Of a stretch of 64,000 nucleotides of DNA, positions 47,871 through 57,344 are shown piece after piece. A program made the position numbers and the translations under genes. Position 1 is the stretch's first letter. Every line of letters starts with the position of its first letter. The notes under the pieces are model-generated. The model was not told where the DNA came from, searched no databases, and worked only from the letters and a program-made list of their open reading frames with translations. Source of the DNA: Xanthobacteraceae bacterium 501b (GTDB lineage Bacteria > Pseudomonadota > Alphaproteobacteria > Rhizobiales > Xanthobacteraceae); contig KB899087.1 of assembly GCA_000378025.1 (NCBI GenBank), positions 868,001 through 932,000 on the forward strand. Direction: 5' to 3'.

Positions 47871-47960
47871 GGCGAGGGGGCCGGCGGGCGCCTCGCCTTT
47901 CGGCTTCCCCTGCGCTATGCCCGAGCTGCGGCAAATCGCGCCGCTTAGGGAACCTTACCG

Positions 47961-48371
47961 ATGACCCCCGCGATCATTTCCGGCATTCTTCTCTCGCCGA
48001 TCACGGCCTTCGTCGCGCGTCTCCTGCTTGTGTTCATGTTCCTCGGCAGCGCCATCGCCAAGATCACCGACTTCGCCGGCGCTGAGGCCGAGATGGCCTA
48101 TTTCGGCCTCACTCCCCCGTGGCTTTTCGCGGTGGCGACCATCCTTACCCAGCTTGTCGGCGGGCTGTTGATCCTGCTGAACCGGGCGACCTGGTTGGGT
48201 GCCGGGGCGTTGGGCCTCTTCACGCTGCTGACCATCCCCATCGCGCACCATTTCTGGACCATGGAGGGCCCGATGGCGCAGATCGAATTCTATTTCGTGG
48301 TCGAGCACCTCGCAGTGCTCGGCGGCATGTTGCTGGTCGCCATACTGGCCGAGCGCACGCGCGCGGCCTGA
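47961..48371 (+). CDS. DoxX family membrane protein
   Basis: This 136-residue protein has four membrane segments and matches DoxX-like proteins: [50 protein letters not shown], then [20 protein letters not shown]. DoxX proteins associate with redox or oxidative-stress systems in several bacteria. It lies just before the fhs gene, about 60 bases upstream. Confidence 0.88.
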   Translation: MTPAIISGILLSPITAFVARLLLVFMFLGSAIAKITDFAGAEAEMAYFGLTPPWLFAVATILTQLVGGLLILLNRATWLGAGALGLFTLLTIPIAHHFWTMEGPMAQIEFYFVVEHLAVLGGMLLVAILAERTRAA

Positions 48372-48430
48372 CGGCGGCACGGGCCGGGCGCATGCGCGGC
48401 CTAACGGTGAAAAGTGTAACGGGAGCCTTC

Positions 48431-50125
48431 ATGAAGACCGCGCTGCGCACGATCGATCCCACCAGCGACGCGGCTATTGCCGCTTCCGTGACGCCGCGTC
48501 CCATCGAGGAGATCGGCGACCGGCTCGGCGTGCCGGCCGCCGCGCTGTACCGCTATGGCCCGGACAAGGCGAAGATCGCGCTCGGCTTCGCCCGCGCCGC
48601 CGAGGCGAAGGCGGATGGCAAGCTGATCCTCGTTACCGCCATCAACCCGACCCCGGCGGGCGAGGGCAAGACCACCACCACGATCGGCCTCGGCGACGCG
48701 CTGGCCCGTGCCGGCAAGCGCGTCGCCATTGCCCTGCGCGAGCCGAGCCTCGGCCCGGTGTTCGGCTCCAAGGGCGGTGCGACCGGCGGCGGCCATGCGC
48801 AGATCGTGCCGATGCAGGACATCAACCTGCATTTCACCGGCGATTTCCACGCCATCAGCGCCGCGCATAATCTGCTCGCCGCGGCCATCGACAACCACAT
48901 CTACTGGGGCAATGCCCTCGATATCGACACCCGCCGTATCAACTGGCGGCGCGTCGTCGACCTCAATGACCGCGCCCTTCGCAGCGTCGTGGTCGGCCTC
49001 GGCGGGCCGGGCAACGGCTTCTCGCGCGAGGACGGGTTCGACATCACGGTGGCCAGTGAGGTGATGGCGATCTTCTGCCTCGCCCGCTCGCTGGAAGACC
49101 TTGAGGAACGGCTCGGCCGCATGGTGGTGGCGCAGAACCGCGCCCGCCAGCCGATCACCGCCGGCCAGCTGAAAGTGACGGGCGCGATGACCGCGCTGCT
49201 GCGCGACGCCTTCCAGCCGAACCTCGTGCAGACGCTGGAAGCGACTCCGGCGGTGGTGCATGGCGGCCCCTTCGCCAACATCGCCCATGGCTGCAATTCG
49301 GTGATGGCGACGCGCACCGCGCTCGGCCTCGCCGATTATGTCGTCACCGAAGCCGGCTTCGGCGCCGATCTCGGGGCGGAGAAATTCCTGGACATCAAGT
49401 GCCGGCAGGCCGGGCTCACGCCCTCCGTCGTCGTCATCGTCGCTACCGTGCGGGCGCTGAAGATGCATGGCGGCGTGGCGCAGAAGGACCTCGGGCCGGA
49501 GAATGTCGCCGCCGTCTCCGCCGGCACCTCCAACCTCGTGCGCCATATCGAGAACATGAAGGCGTTCGGCCTCCCGGCCGTGGTGGCGATCAACCGCTTC
49601 ACCAGCGACTCGCCGGCCGAGATTGAGGCGATCAAGGCCGCCTGCGCGGCGGTGGGCGCGAGCGTGCATTTGTGCTCGCATTGGGCCGAAGGCTCGGCCG
49701 GGGCGATGGGCCTCGCCGAGGAAGTGGTGACGCTGGCCGCCGGCCCCTCCGCCTTCCGCCCGCTCTATGAGAGCGCGCTGCCGCTGGTGCAGAAGATCGA
49801 GGCCATCGCCACCCGCATCTACCGCGCCGGCTCGGTGGCGATCGAACCGGGGGCGCTGAAGAAGCTCGCCGAGTTCGAAGCGCAGGGCTATGGCGATTTG
49901 CCGATCTGCATGGCCAAGACGCAGTACAGCTTTTCCGCCGACCCCACCCGGCGCGGCGCGCCGGAGGGCTTCACCCTGCCGGTGCGCGATGTGCGCCTCT
50001 CCGCCGGCGCCGGCTTCATCGTGGCGCTGTGCGGCGATGTGATGACGATGCCGGGCCTGCCCTCGCGCCCGGCGGCGGAAGACATCTTCGTCGATGAGAC
50101 CGGCTTCATCGGCGGGGTGTTCTGA
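48431..50125 (+). CDS. fhs: Formate-tetrahydrofolate ligase
   Basis: FTHFS makes 10-formyl-THF from formate, THF and ATP. The 564-residue protein has the family P-loop region [20 protein letters not shown] and then [39 protein letters not shown] and [17 protein letters not shown]. The length matches the family. The first ATG lies behind a gggagcc site. This is the last chromosomal-looking gene before the tRNA-linked junction. Confidence 0.97.
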   Translation: MKTALRTIDPTSDAAIAASVTPRPIEEIGDRLGVPAAALYRYGPDKAKIALGFARAAEAKADGKLILVTAINPTPAGEGKTTTTIGLGDALARAGKRVAIALREPSLGPVFGSKGGATGGGHAQIVPMQDINLHFTGDFHAISAAHNLLAAAIDNHIYWGNALDIDTRRINWRRVVDLNDRALRSVVVGLGGPGNGFSREDGFDITVASEVMAIFCLARSLEDLEERLGRMVVAQNRARQPITAGQLKVTGAMTALLRDAFQPNLVQTLEATPAVVHGGPFANIAHGCNSVMATRTALGLADYVVTEAGFGADLGAEKFLDIKCRQAGLTPSVVVIVATVRALKMHGGVAQKDLGPENVAAVSAGTSNLVRHIENMKAFGLPAVVAINRFTSDSPAEIEAIKAACAAVGASVHLCSHWAEGSAGAMGLAEEVVTLAAGPSAFRPLYESALPLVQKIEAIATRIYRAGSVAIEPGALKKLAEFEAQGYGDLPICMAKTQYSFSADPTRRGAPEGFTLPVRDVRLSAGAGFIVALCGDVMTMPGLPSRPAAEDIFVDETGFIGGVF

Positions 50126-50167
50126 GAGCAACTCCGAACGCGGCGGATCGCCACCGCTGAAAGCCTC

Positions 50168-50208
50168 GCGGGCGTGGCGAAACTGGTAGACGCAACGGAC
50201 TTAAAATC
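50168..50208 (+). pseudogene. 5' half of a tRNA-Leu(UAA) gene, probable attachment junction
   Basis: The 41 bases match the first part of the tRNA-Leu at 51608, through the anticodon loop (cggacttaaaatc), then diverge abruptly into AT-rich DNA. One deletion and two substitutions separate the copies. Its anticodon-stem base A would not pair with the C at the matching position of the downstream 3' half, so it came from a slightly different tRNA-Leu. Confidence 0.85.
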
Positions 50209-50283
50209 TCACCTATCTCAATTTGTCATACAAATTATCGTTTAAAATCAAAGACATTGACGGATATTTCTCTTCGTCGTAGC

Positions 50284-50306
50284 CTGACACAGTCGTGACA
50301 CAGTCA
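50284..50306. repeat. Direct repeats tgacacagtc upstream of the integrase
   Basis: Two copies of tgacacagtc lie 11 bases apart (50285-50294 and 50296-50305), and a shorter tgacaca follows near 50338. Such spaced repeats beside an integrase gene can be arm-type binding sites for the recombinase or its directionality factor. Confidence 0.5.
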
Positions 50307-50343
50307 CAGCAGCAGGAGACGAAATAGGGAAAGGGTCTGACAC

Positions 50344-51549
50344 ATGGGTGAGAGCCATGAAATCCTGGGCGGTAAAGTCCGGGTCTACAGGCGTGAGAAC
50401 AGCGGGTATTGGCAGTGCTCCTCCATGCTCGACGGCAAGCGCTGGCGCTTCAGCACCAAGAGTGACAGCCTTGCCCATGCGAAGGAGCTTGCGGAGGACT
50501 GGTACTTCCGGCTCCGGTCCGGCCAGAACCCCCGGCAGTTCGAGCGCGATGGCGATCCGGCGGTCCGGCCAGGAGCGAAGACCTTCAAGGAAGCGGCCGA
50601 CCGGTTCCTGAAGGAGTTCCCGATCATCACGGCTGGCCAACGGAACCTGGACTACGTTAGGAGCAAGGAGGTGGACATCCGTGTCCATCTGAACCCGTTC
50701 TTCGGCAAGAAGGCCGTCACGGAGATAACTGCGGGCCTAGTATCCGACTATCGGATGCAACGTATGCAGGACATCGGAAAGAGGGGGAAGCTGATCTCCC
50801 GCAGCACCCTGCACAAGGAGATCGTGACCCTCCGCCAGGTGCTGAAGACAGCGCACCGCCAGGGCTGGCTGCCGAACCTTCCCGATATGACGGCGCCTTA
50901 CAAATCCAGTGGCAAGATCTCTCACCGAGCCTGGTTCTCCCCCGCTGAATATAAAATGCTCTATGAGGCGACCCGGAAGCGGGCTGAGGAACCGCTGAAG
51001 AAGCGGTACAAGTGGACGTGCGAGCAGTTGCACGACTACGTCCTGTTCATGGCCAACACCGGTTTGCGGCCTGACGAGGCCAACCGGTTGGAATACCGCG
51101 ATGTGACCGTGGCGAAGGACAAGGGCACAGGCCAGACCATCCTCGAGATTGAGGTGCGCGGGAAGCGCGGGGTAGGATGGTGCAAGAGCACGCCGCAGGC
51201 GGTTCACCCGTTCAAGCGGCTTCTGGCGCGTAACAACCCGAAACCCACCGACTTGCTCTTTCCGGTCAGTCCATCCGGGTTGCTCACTAAGGTCCTGGAT
51301 GAGCTGGGGCTGAAAACCGACCGCGATGGCAATGCCCGCACCGCTTACAGCCTGCGGCATACCTACATCTGCTTCCGGCTCAGCGAAGGAGCGGACGTGT
51401 GGATGATCGCGAAGAACTGCCGCACCAGCGTAGATATGATTGAGAAATTCTATGCTGTGCACATCAAGAATGCGCTTGATGCTTCGGCGATTAATGTGAG
51501 GAAGAATAGGATCTCAGCAAAGGCTTCGACAGATAAGATGACAAATTAG
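50344..51549 (+). CDS. Tyrosine recombinase (phage-type integrase)
   Basis: This 401-residue integrase has the catalytic residues Arg (NTGLRPDEANRLEY), His-x-x-Arg (YSLRHTYICFRL) and Tyr (MIEKFYAVHI), with the usual N-terminal SAM-like DNA-binding region (KTFKEAADRFLKEFPI). It lies in the 1.44-kb interval between two tRNA-Leu sequences, in line with tRNA-targeted integration. No excisionase or cargo gene is visible inside the interval. Base composition before the gene is more AT-rich than the chromosome. Confidence 0.92.
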   Translation: MGESHEILGGKVRVYRRENSGYWQCSSMLDGKRWRFSTKSDSLAHAKELAEDWYFRLRSGQNPRQFERDGDPAVRPGAKTFKEAADRFLKEFPIITAGQRNLDYVRSKEVDIRVHLNPFFGKKAVTEITAGLVSDYRMQRMQDIGKRGKLISRSTLHKEIVTLRQVLKTAHRQGWLPNLPDMTAPYKSSGKISHRAWFSPAEYKMLYEATRKRAEEPLKKRYKWTCEQLHDYVLFMANTGLRPDEANRLEYRDVTVAKDKGTGQTILEIEVRGKRGVGWCKSTPQAVHPFKRLLARNNPKPTDLLFPVSPSGLLTKVLDELGLKTDRDGNARTAYSLRHTYICFRLSEGADVWMIAKNCRTSVDMIEKFYAVHIKNALDASAINVRKNRISAKASTDKMTN

Positions 51550-51607
51550 GGGTGCGTAGCATTTCCTATTGTCAGAATTGGGTCTGCGAACTATAGGATT
51601 TCCTTGT

Positions 51608-51692
51608 GCGGGCGTGGCGAAATGGCAGACGCAGCGGACTTAAAATCCGCTTCTCTAGGAGAGTACCGGTTCGAGTCCGGTCGCCCGCACCA
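51608..51692 (+). tRNA. tRNA-Leu (anticodon UAA)
   Basis: The gene spans 85 bases including CCA. The acceptor stem gcgggcg pairs with cgcccgc, the anticodon stem gcgga pairs with tccgc around loop cttaaaa (anticodon TAA), the variable arm is long as for class II tRNAs, and the T arm is ccggttcgagtccgg. It is complete and probably functional. Confidence 0.96.
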
Positions 51693-51850
51693 ATTCTTCT
51701 TAGGCCCTGAGAGGCTCCGGGGATGATCAGCGGGGCTCCGAGTCGGTCCCCTTCATGCCCTATGCCTAATCTGCCGGTGGGGTCTGCGCCAGTTCCAGGT
51801 GGCCGATGAGGCAGGGGCATTCACCTTAACGGCCTTGACCTGAGACCTGC

Positions 51851-52906
51851 TAGAGCATCTTCGATGAACGCAGAGTCGGTTTGAGGATTCCCGGGTCGTT
51901 CGCTGTCTGATTCATTGCTGCTGGTGATTTGCCAGGAGGTGATGATGACGAGGAGCCTGAGTGGCGACCTTCGCGGTCGGTTGATTGCGGCGATCGAAGA
52001 CGGGGCTTCAACGCGGGAGGCAGCGCGTCGCTTCTCGATCGGGATCTCGACGGCCGGGGCTTGGTATCGCCGCTATCGCGAGACCGGCGAGATGGAAGCG
52101 CGCAAGCAGGGCCAGCCGTCGCGCTCGAAGCTCGATGCACATGAGGCCTTCATTCTCGGCCTCATCGAGGAGGTGCCGGACATCACGCTGGCCGAGATCG
52201 GGGAGCGCCTTGCAGCCGAGCGCGGCGTGCGGGCCGCCCCCTCGACGGTGTGGCTGTTCCTCGACCGGCGCGACATCACGTTCAAAAAAAGACGGCGCAC
52301 GCCGCCGAGCAGCAGCGCCCCGATGTCCTGCGCCGCCGCATAGCCTGGTTTGACGGCCAACTTGACCTCGACCCCGCGAGGCTGATCTTCATCGATGAGA
52401 CCGCGGCATCCACGAAGATGGCCCGCTTGCGCGGCAGGGCGCCATGCGGCGAGCGATGCCGGGCGGCCGTTCCACACGGCCATTGGAAGACGACCACCTT
52501 TACCGCCGGCCTGCGACTGGACGGCATGACGGCGCCGATGCTGCTCGACGGACCGATGAACGGTCCGGCCTTCCTGGCCTATGCAGAGCAAGTGCTCGCG
52601 CCCGAGCTTCGCCCCGGCGACATCGTGGTCATGGACAATCTGCCCGCTCACAGGATCAGCGGCGTGCGCGAGGCCATCGAGAAGGTCGGCGCGCGGCTCC
52701 TGTTCCTGCCGCCCTACTCGCCAGACTTCAACCCCATCGAGATGGCCTTCTCGAAGCTCAAGGCCCTGCTCAGAAAGGCCGCAGCCCGAACCATCGACGA
52801 ACTATGGTCCGTCGTCGCCGATTGCCTCTCCGCTTTCACGCCAGAGGAATGTCGGCACTATTTCGACGCTGCCGGATATGACCCGGATTAAGTCGAATCT
52901 GCTCTA
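51851..52906 (+). mobile_element. IS630-family insertion sequence
   Basis: The ends read TAGAGCAtcTTCGA on the left and the complement of TAGAGCAgaTTCGA on the right, forming short terminal inverted repeats flanked by TA, the IS630 target site. The element is about 1.06 kb and carries a transposase gene split between two frames. It looks intact. Confidence 0.85.
51945..52891 (+). CDS. IS630 transposase, joined by a -1 frameshift
   Basis: Two overlapping frames together encode the transposase. The first (to about 52343) carries the winged helix-turn-helix ([20 protein letters not shown], then [19 protein letters not shown]). The second carries the DDE catalytic residues: [37 protein letters not shown] run of seven A (52284-52290) lies just before the first frame's end (TFKKR versus TFKKK), and slipping -1 there restores one protein. 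This programmed frameshift is well known in the family. An aggaggtg site precedes the ATG. Confidence 0.88.
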
Positions 52907-53069
52907 GGACGGCGGCGTCTGGTAAAGCAAGGCCACGCGCCGGCTGCCGCAGGCGGGGCACCGTACCCGTTCGGTCAGGAGCGCCAGTGGCATGTCGCGG
53001 CCTCGTGTCACCACCAGGCTGCACATATCCAGCTCGCGCGCCCAGGTGCAGCGCGGCATGTGCTTGCCC
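52907..53069 (-). pseudogene. Gene scrap with a zinc-ribbon-like CPACGS motif
   Basis: On the minus strand 50 or so residues read HMPRCTWARELDMCSLVVTR, GRDMPLALLTERVRCPACGS and RRVALLYQTPP, with coding character. The stop codon is formed by the IS630 end and the upstream end is replaced by the IS21-type element, so this is an internal or terminal piece of an older gene trapped between two insertions. A CxxC motif suggests a zinc ribbon. I do not recognise the full protein. Confidence 0.6.
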
Positions 53070-53139
53070 TGTTGATTTCCGCGGAGATTTGACCCTGGAT
53101 TTCCACTGAGAAGTGACCCGGCCGGATGGTGGTCTGTGG

Positions 53140-53934
53140 TCAGGTGGCGGTCAAGTTCCTGGATTTCTCCTTGGTTGTTTTGGCGGGTTTTGCCGAGCTA
53201 TTCCGGAAACGGAAACTGTCGTTCCCGGTCTCCAGGATGTGGCAGTGATGGGTAAGGCGGTCGAGCAGGGCCGTGGTCATCTTGGCGTCGCCGAAGACGG
53301 TGGCCCATTCCGAGAAGCTGAGATTGGTGGTGATGACGACGCTGGTGCGCTCATAAAGCTTGCTCAGCAGGTGGAAGAGCAAGGCGCCGCCTGATGCGCT
53401 GAAGGGCAGATAGCCGAGCTCATCGAGGATGACGAGATCGGAGTGCGCGAGCCTGGTGGCGATCTGTCCGGCTTTTCCCTGGGCCTTTTCCTGTTCGAGG
53501 GCATTGACGAGTTCGACGGTGGAGAAGAAGCGGATCCGCTTGTGATGGTGCTCGACGGCCTGAACGCCCAGCGCCGTTGCGATGTGCGTCTTGCCGGTGC
53601 CGGGACCGCCGACGAGGACGACGTTATGGGCCTCGTCGAGGAACTCACAGCGGTGGAGCTGGCGAACGAGTGCTTCATTGACCTCGCTGCTGGCGAAGTC
53701 GAAGCCATTGAGGTCGCGGTAGGCCGGGAAGCGTGCGGTCTTGAGCTGATAGGCCGTTGATCGGACCTCCCGCTCGGCGGTCTCGGCCTTCAGCAACTGC
53801 GATAGGATCGGCATGGCGGTCTCGAAGGCCGGAGAGCCTTGTTCCGTCAGTTCGCTAACGGCTTGGGCCATGCCGTGCATCTTGAGGCTGCGCAACATGA
53901 TGACGATAGCCCCGCTGGCCGGATTATGACGCAT
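53140..53934 (-). CDS. istB: IS21 helper ATPase IstB
   Basis: This 264-residue AAA+-type protein has Walker [19 protein letters not shown], Walker [20 protein letters not shown], and sensor [16 protein letters not shown]. It assists the IstA transposase in target selection. Its ATG overlaps the end of istA by 11 bases, the standard arrangement. Confidence 0.95.
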   Translation of the reverse strand: MRHNPASGAIVIMLRSLKMHGMAQAVSELTEQGSPAFETAMPILSQLLKAETAEREVRSTAYQLKTARFPAYRDLNGFDFASSEVNEALVRQLHRCEFLDEAHNVVLVGGPGTGKTHIATALGVQAVEHHHKRIRFFSTVELVNALEQEKAQGKAGQIATRLAHSDLVILDELGYLPFSASGGALLFHLLSKLYERTSVVITTNLSFSEWATVFGDAKMTTALLDRLTHHCHILETGNDSFRFRNSSAKPAKTTKEKSRNLTAT

Positions 53935-55453
53935 GGCGCACCTCCCTGGCCCGCCGCAGGGCGTCATAGCGTTCGACGTTGGCCTGCGGTTCGGTGGTCA
54001 GCGTGAGGGCCTGAGGGGCGTCGATCGTTGGTGTGGTCAGCGGCGTACCATCGATCAGTCGGTGCAGAAGGTTGAGGATGTGGGTCTTGGTCGGCACGCC
54101 GGCCTTGCATGCCAACTCGACGGCCGTGAGCACGACCTGTTCGTCATGCTGCAAGACCAGGGACAGGATCTCGACCATCTCGCGGTCGCCACCCGGTGTT
54201 TTGAGCAGATGTTGCTGGAGGGAACGGAAGGCAGTTGGCATCTCGGCGAAGGGAGCCCCGTTCCGCAGGGCTCCGGGTTTGCGCTGGACGACCGCCAGAT
54301 AGTGCCGCCAGTCGTAGATCGTCTGGCTCTGGCGATCATGAGATCGGACAAAGGCTCGGCGATGCTCGCAGATCGCGTGCCCCTCGGCGACGATGACGAT
54401 CCGGTCGGGATAGACGCGCAAGCTGACGGGTCGATTGGCGAAGGACGCCGGCACGCTGTATCGATTGCGCTCCAGATGAACCAAGCAGGTTGGCGTCACC
54501 CGTTTGGTGTGCTCGACGAAGCCGTCGAAGGGGCGGGGCATCGCCATAAGGTGCCGGACCTCTTCGGCCCACACATCGGCGATCGTACCGGGTTGCGAGC
54601 CATGCTCGATCTGTGACCACAACTCCCGGCATCGCTTCTCCAGCCAGTCATTCAAGGCTGCCAGGGACGGGACGTTGGGCAGGGGCTGCCAGAGCCGATG
54701 GCGGGCATCCTGTACGTTCTTCTCGATCTGCCCCTTCTCCCAGCCCGAGGCCGGATTGCAAAACTCGGCCTCGAACAGGAGGTGGCTCACCATGGCCGAG
54801 AAGCGGATGTTGACCTGGCGCTGCTTGCCACGGCCGACCTTGTCGACGGCCGTTTTCATGTTGTCGTAAATGCCCCGCCGCGGCACGCCGCCGAAAACCC
54901 GGAAGGCGTGGTTATGGGCATCGAACAGCATCTCATGGGTCTGGAGTGGGTAGGCGCGCAGCATGAAGGCGCGGCTGTAGGACAGCTTCACATGAGCGAC
55001 CTGCAGCTTGGTGCGCTCGCCGGCGATGATCGCCCAGTCCTCAGACCAGTCGAACTGGAAGGCCTCTCCGGGCACAAAAGCCAGCGGCACGAAGGTGCCG
55101 CGGCCGCTGGTCTGCTGCTCGCGCAGCCGGGCTGCCTTCCAGTCCCGGGCGAAGGCCGCCACCCGATTGTACGATCCCTCATAGCCCAGCGTCACAAGAT
55201 CGGCGTGCAGCTGCTTCACCGTGCGCTTGTGCTTACGCGACTCGCCAGCCTCGACCTGCAGCATCGCCGCAAGCTTGTCGGCATAGGGATCGAGTTTGCT
55301 CGGCCGGTCAGGAGCCTGAAACTGCGGCTCGACGCTGTCCGCCCGCAGATACTTGCGCACGGTGTTCCTCGAGAGGCCGGTGCTGCGGGATATCTCTCGG
55401 ATCGAGCGACGATCCCGATGATGCCAGCGTCTGATGACGCTCAATAACTCCAT
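53924..55453 (-). CDS. istA: IS21 transposase IstA
   Basis: This 509-residue transposase has an N-terminal helix-turn-helix ([20 protein letters not shown]) and an rve-type catalytic core with Asp in FQFDWSEDW, Asp in [12 protein letters not shown] and Glu in [14 protein letters not shown]. The C-terminal domain follows the family ([20 protein letters not shown]). The frame is intact. The ATG is at [10 protein letters not shown]. Confidence 0.95.
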   Translation of the reverse strand: MELLSVIRRWHHRDRRSIREISRSTGLSRNTVRKYLRADSVEPQFQAPDRPSKLDPYADKLAAMLQVEAGESRKHKRTVKQLHADLVTLGYEGSYNRVAAFARDWKAARLREQQTSGRGTFVPLAFVPGEAFQFDWSEDWAIIAGERTKLQVAHVKLSYSRAFMLRAYPLQTHEMLFDAHNHAFRVFGGVPRRGIYDNMKTAVDKVGRGKQRQVNIRFSAMVSHLLFEAEFCNPASGWEKGQIEKNVQDARHRLWQPLPNVPSLAALNDWLEKRCRELWSQIEHGSQPGTIADVWAEEVRHLMAMPRPFDGFVEHTKRVTPTCLVHLERNRYSVPASFANRPVSLRVYPDRIVIVAEGHAICEHRRAFVRSHDRQSQTIYDWRHYLAVVQRKPGALRNGAPFAEMPTAFRSLQQHLLKTPGGDREMVEILSLVLQHDEQVVLTAVELACKAGVPTKTHILNLLHRLIDGTPLTTPTIDAPQALTLTTEPQANVERYDALRRAREVRHAS

Positions 55454-55637
55454 GTCGATCACTCCGCTGTCCCCCGCGTAGCCCGCGTGAGACGTGGTGA
55501 AAACATGGGTCACTTCTCGATGGAAAAATCCCCGGCAGACGGGTCAGATCTCAATGGAATTCAACACTGCGGCGGCTCGTCGCCGCATCCAATGAGTATG
55601 ACCCGGCCGGAGTGGGGTTCGCGGGCCAGTTCTACCG

Positions 55638-57344
55638 TCACGGCGTCGCTCCCCAGCGTCCATAGAGGTCGGCGAACAGCTCGCAGCGATAATAGGGCAG
55701 CAGCGTCGCCAGGGCCGCACGGCGGTTGCGCATCATCACCAGCTGAAGCTGAGGCGGCATTGCACGGATGTCGGCCGCCGAGGCGACCGGATCGGTCTTG
55801 AACCGCACATTCTCGGTGGTCGTGGTGCCGAAGCTGGAACTGGTGTTGTCGCCATAGGTGCGGTCCCAACTGCCAAAACTCGTGCTCGACGAGGTGCCGT
55901 CACTGTTCTGCTCGGAGTAGGAGCGGGTCTCGTAGCTATGCTCATACTCGCCGGTGTTGCCGAGCTGGCGGGCCAAGAGTTCGGCCAGATCCGGGTCGCT
56001 CACCCCGAAATAGCAGGCCGCCCCGGCGTTGGAGATGAAGGTCGACCAGTTGTCGCCGTAGAGGTCCTTGAGCTGGCCGATGCTCTGGGCGAAGGTCCAC
56101 AGCTGCACGCCGTAACCGGCGAGGTAGGCGACGCCGTTCTCGATCGGCGGCATGGAGCCGAGCGCGGGAAACTCGTCCAGCAGAAACAGGACCGGGCACG
56201 GCGGATGCGGGCGCCAGCCGGGCTCGTCGGTCCAGGCACCGGGGCGGGTGAGCTCGATGGCGGCAAGGCCCACAATCATGCGCAGCAGCGGGCTGTAGTC
56301 GCGCAGGTACTCCGGCGGAATGATCAGGTAGATGGTGGTCGGTGCGGGCAGTTGGTCCAGCGGGCGGCACATGCTCGCCTTCAGCTCGGAGAACTGGAAA
56401 CTGCTCTGCATGGTCGCCCGCTGCAACCGCTCGGAGAGCCAGATGTTCATGGTCGCGCGGCAGGTGGAGAGGATGCCTGCGCGGACCTTCGCGTCGTGGT
56501 CGAGAAAGGTGTTGAGCATTGAGATCAGCACCGTGTTGTGACGGCGCGTGGCCGCCTCGCCCATGGTGTTCAGGCTCTCGTCGAACGCGGACTCGCGTTC
56601 ATCCCGGCGGCTCTCTGCGGCGGGGATGAAGCGCGAAGGGAACAGTAGTTGCACCACCCGCAGCATGCAGCGCATGGGATCGCCCGGCGCATAGGTGGTG
56701 GCGACGTAGTACAGCAGCGTCGTGGCGAGGTTGCGCGCCTCAAGATCCCAGAACTCCTGGCGCGGCCGGGCCGGCACCAGCATCTCCGAGAGCAGGCGCA
56801 CATCGTCAAAGGTGTAGGAGGTCGGGCTGCCGTCGGCCTCCACGCGGATGAAGTCGAACGGGTTATAGGTGTCGGAATATTCGTCGAAGGGGGCAAACTT
56901 GATGACGCGCGCCCCGGGGAACATGGCCGCGCGGTGTTCCGCGGTGATGGCGTAGTTCTCCCCCTTGATGTCGATGACCAGGCAACTGCCGCCATAGGTC
57001 AGCAGGTTGGGGATGATCTGGCCCGCCCCCTTCCCGGTGCGGGTCGGCGCGATGGTCAGCAGGTGGCCATCCTCATTGAACTGCAGGATGCCGGCCTCAC
57101 GCGAGGCGCCGTTGCCGCCGTCTTCCGTGATCACCCCCAGAAAGGGCCGGTGCATGCCGGGATAGTCACGGACCAGCGGCTCGCCGCGTTGACCGCCGCG
57201 CATGGCGCGCCCTTCGGAGGGCGTCAGGAAGCAGCTGAGGCGTTCGCGGCCCCATGGCAGACTGACGTGCCAGCGTGAGCGCCAATAATCACGCCAGAGG
57301 TCTGAGAACGCGTCTGCGGTGGGTGCCAGCAGCGCGCCCTTCAT
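55638..57344 (-). CDS. VirD4/TraG-family conjugative coupling protein lacking membrane segments
   Basis: This 568-residue ATPase has Walker A LTIAPTRTGKGAGQIIPNLL, the YNPFDFIRVE region, Walker B FLLDEFPALGSMPPIENGVA, and the RNRRAALATLLPYYRC C-terminal end. Coupling proteins bring the relaxosome to a type IV secretion channel. No N-terminal transmembrane helices are seen, unlike canonical VirD4. The upstream gene, overlapping by 4 bases, encodes a single-pass protein that may supply the anchor. A serine-rich stretch (SDGTSSSTSFGSW) occurs near the C-terminus. The gene ends 72 bases from the IS21-type element; no other transfer genes are near. Confidence 0.9.
   Translation of the reverse strand: MKGALLAPTADAFSDLWRDYWRSRWHVSLPWGRERLSCFLTPSEGRAMRGGQRGEPLVRDYPGMHRPFLGVITEDGGNGASREAGILQFNEDGHLLTIAPTRTGKGAGQIIPNLLTYGGSCLVIDIKGENYAITAEHRAAMFPGARVIKFAPFDEYSDTYNPFDFIRVEADGSPTSYTFDDVRLLSEMLVPARPRQEFWDLEARNLATTLLYYVATTYAPGDPMRCMLRVVQLLFPSRFIPAAESRRDERESAFDESLNTMGEAATRRHNTVLISMLNTFLDHDAKVRAGILSTCRATMNIWLSERLQRATMQSSFQFSELKASMCRPLDQLPAPTTIYLIIPPEYLRDYSPLLRMIVGLAAIELTRPGAWTDEPGWRPHPPCPVLFLLDEFPALGSMPPIENGVAYLAGYGVQLWTFAQSIGQLKDLYGDNWSTFISNAGAACYFGVSDPDLAELLARQLGNTGEYEHSYETRSYSEQNSDGTSSSTSFGSWDRTYGDNTSSSFGTTTTENVRFKTDPVASAADIRAMPPQLQLVMMRNRRAALATLLPYYRCELFADLYGRWGATP

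Larger units (their letters stand above)
53070..55566 (-). mobile_element. IS21-family insertion sequence
   Basis: The left end begins tgttgatttccgcggagatt and the right end, read in complement, begins tgttgaattccattgagatc; both continue to a second block, gagaagtgaccc. These multiple terminal repeats fit IS21. The 2.5-kb length and istA-istB pair are typical. I see no matching target duplication outside the ends, so a rearrangement after insertion is likely. Confidence 0.88.
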
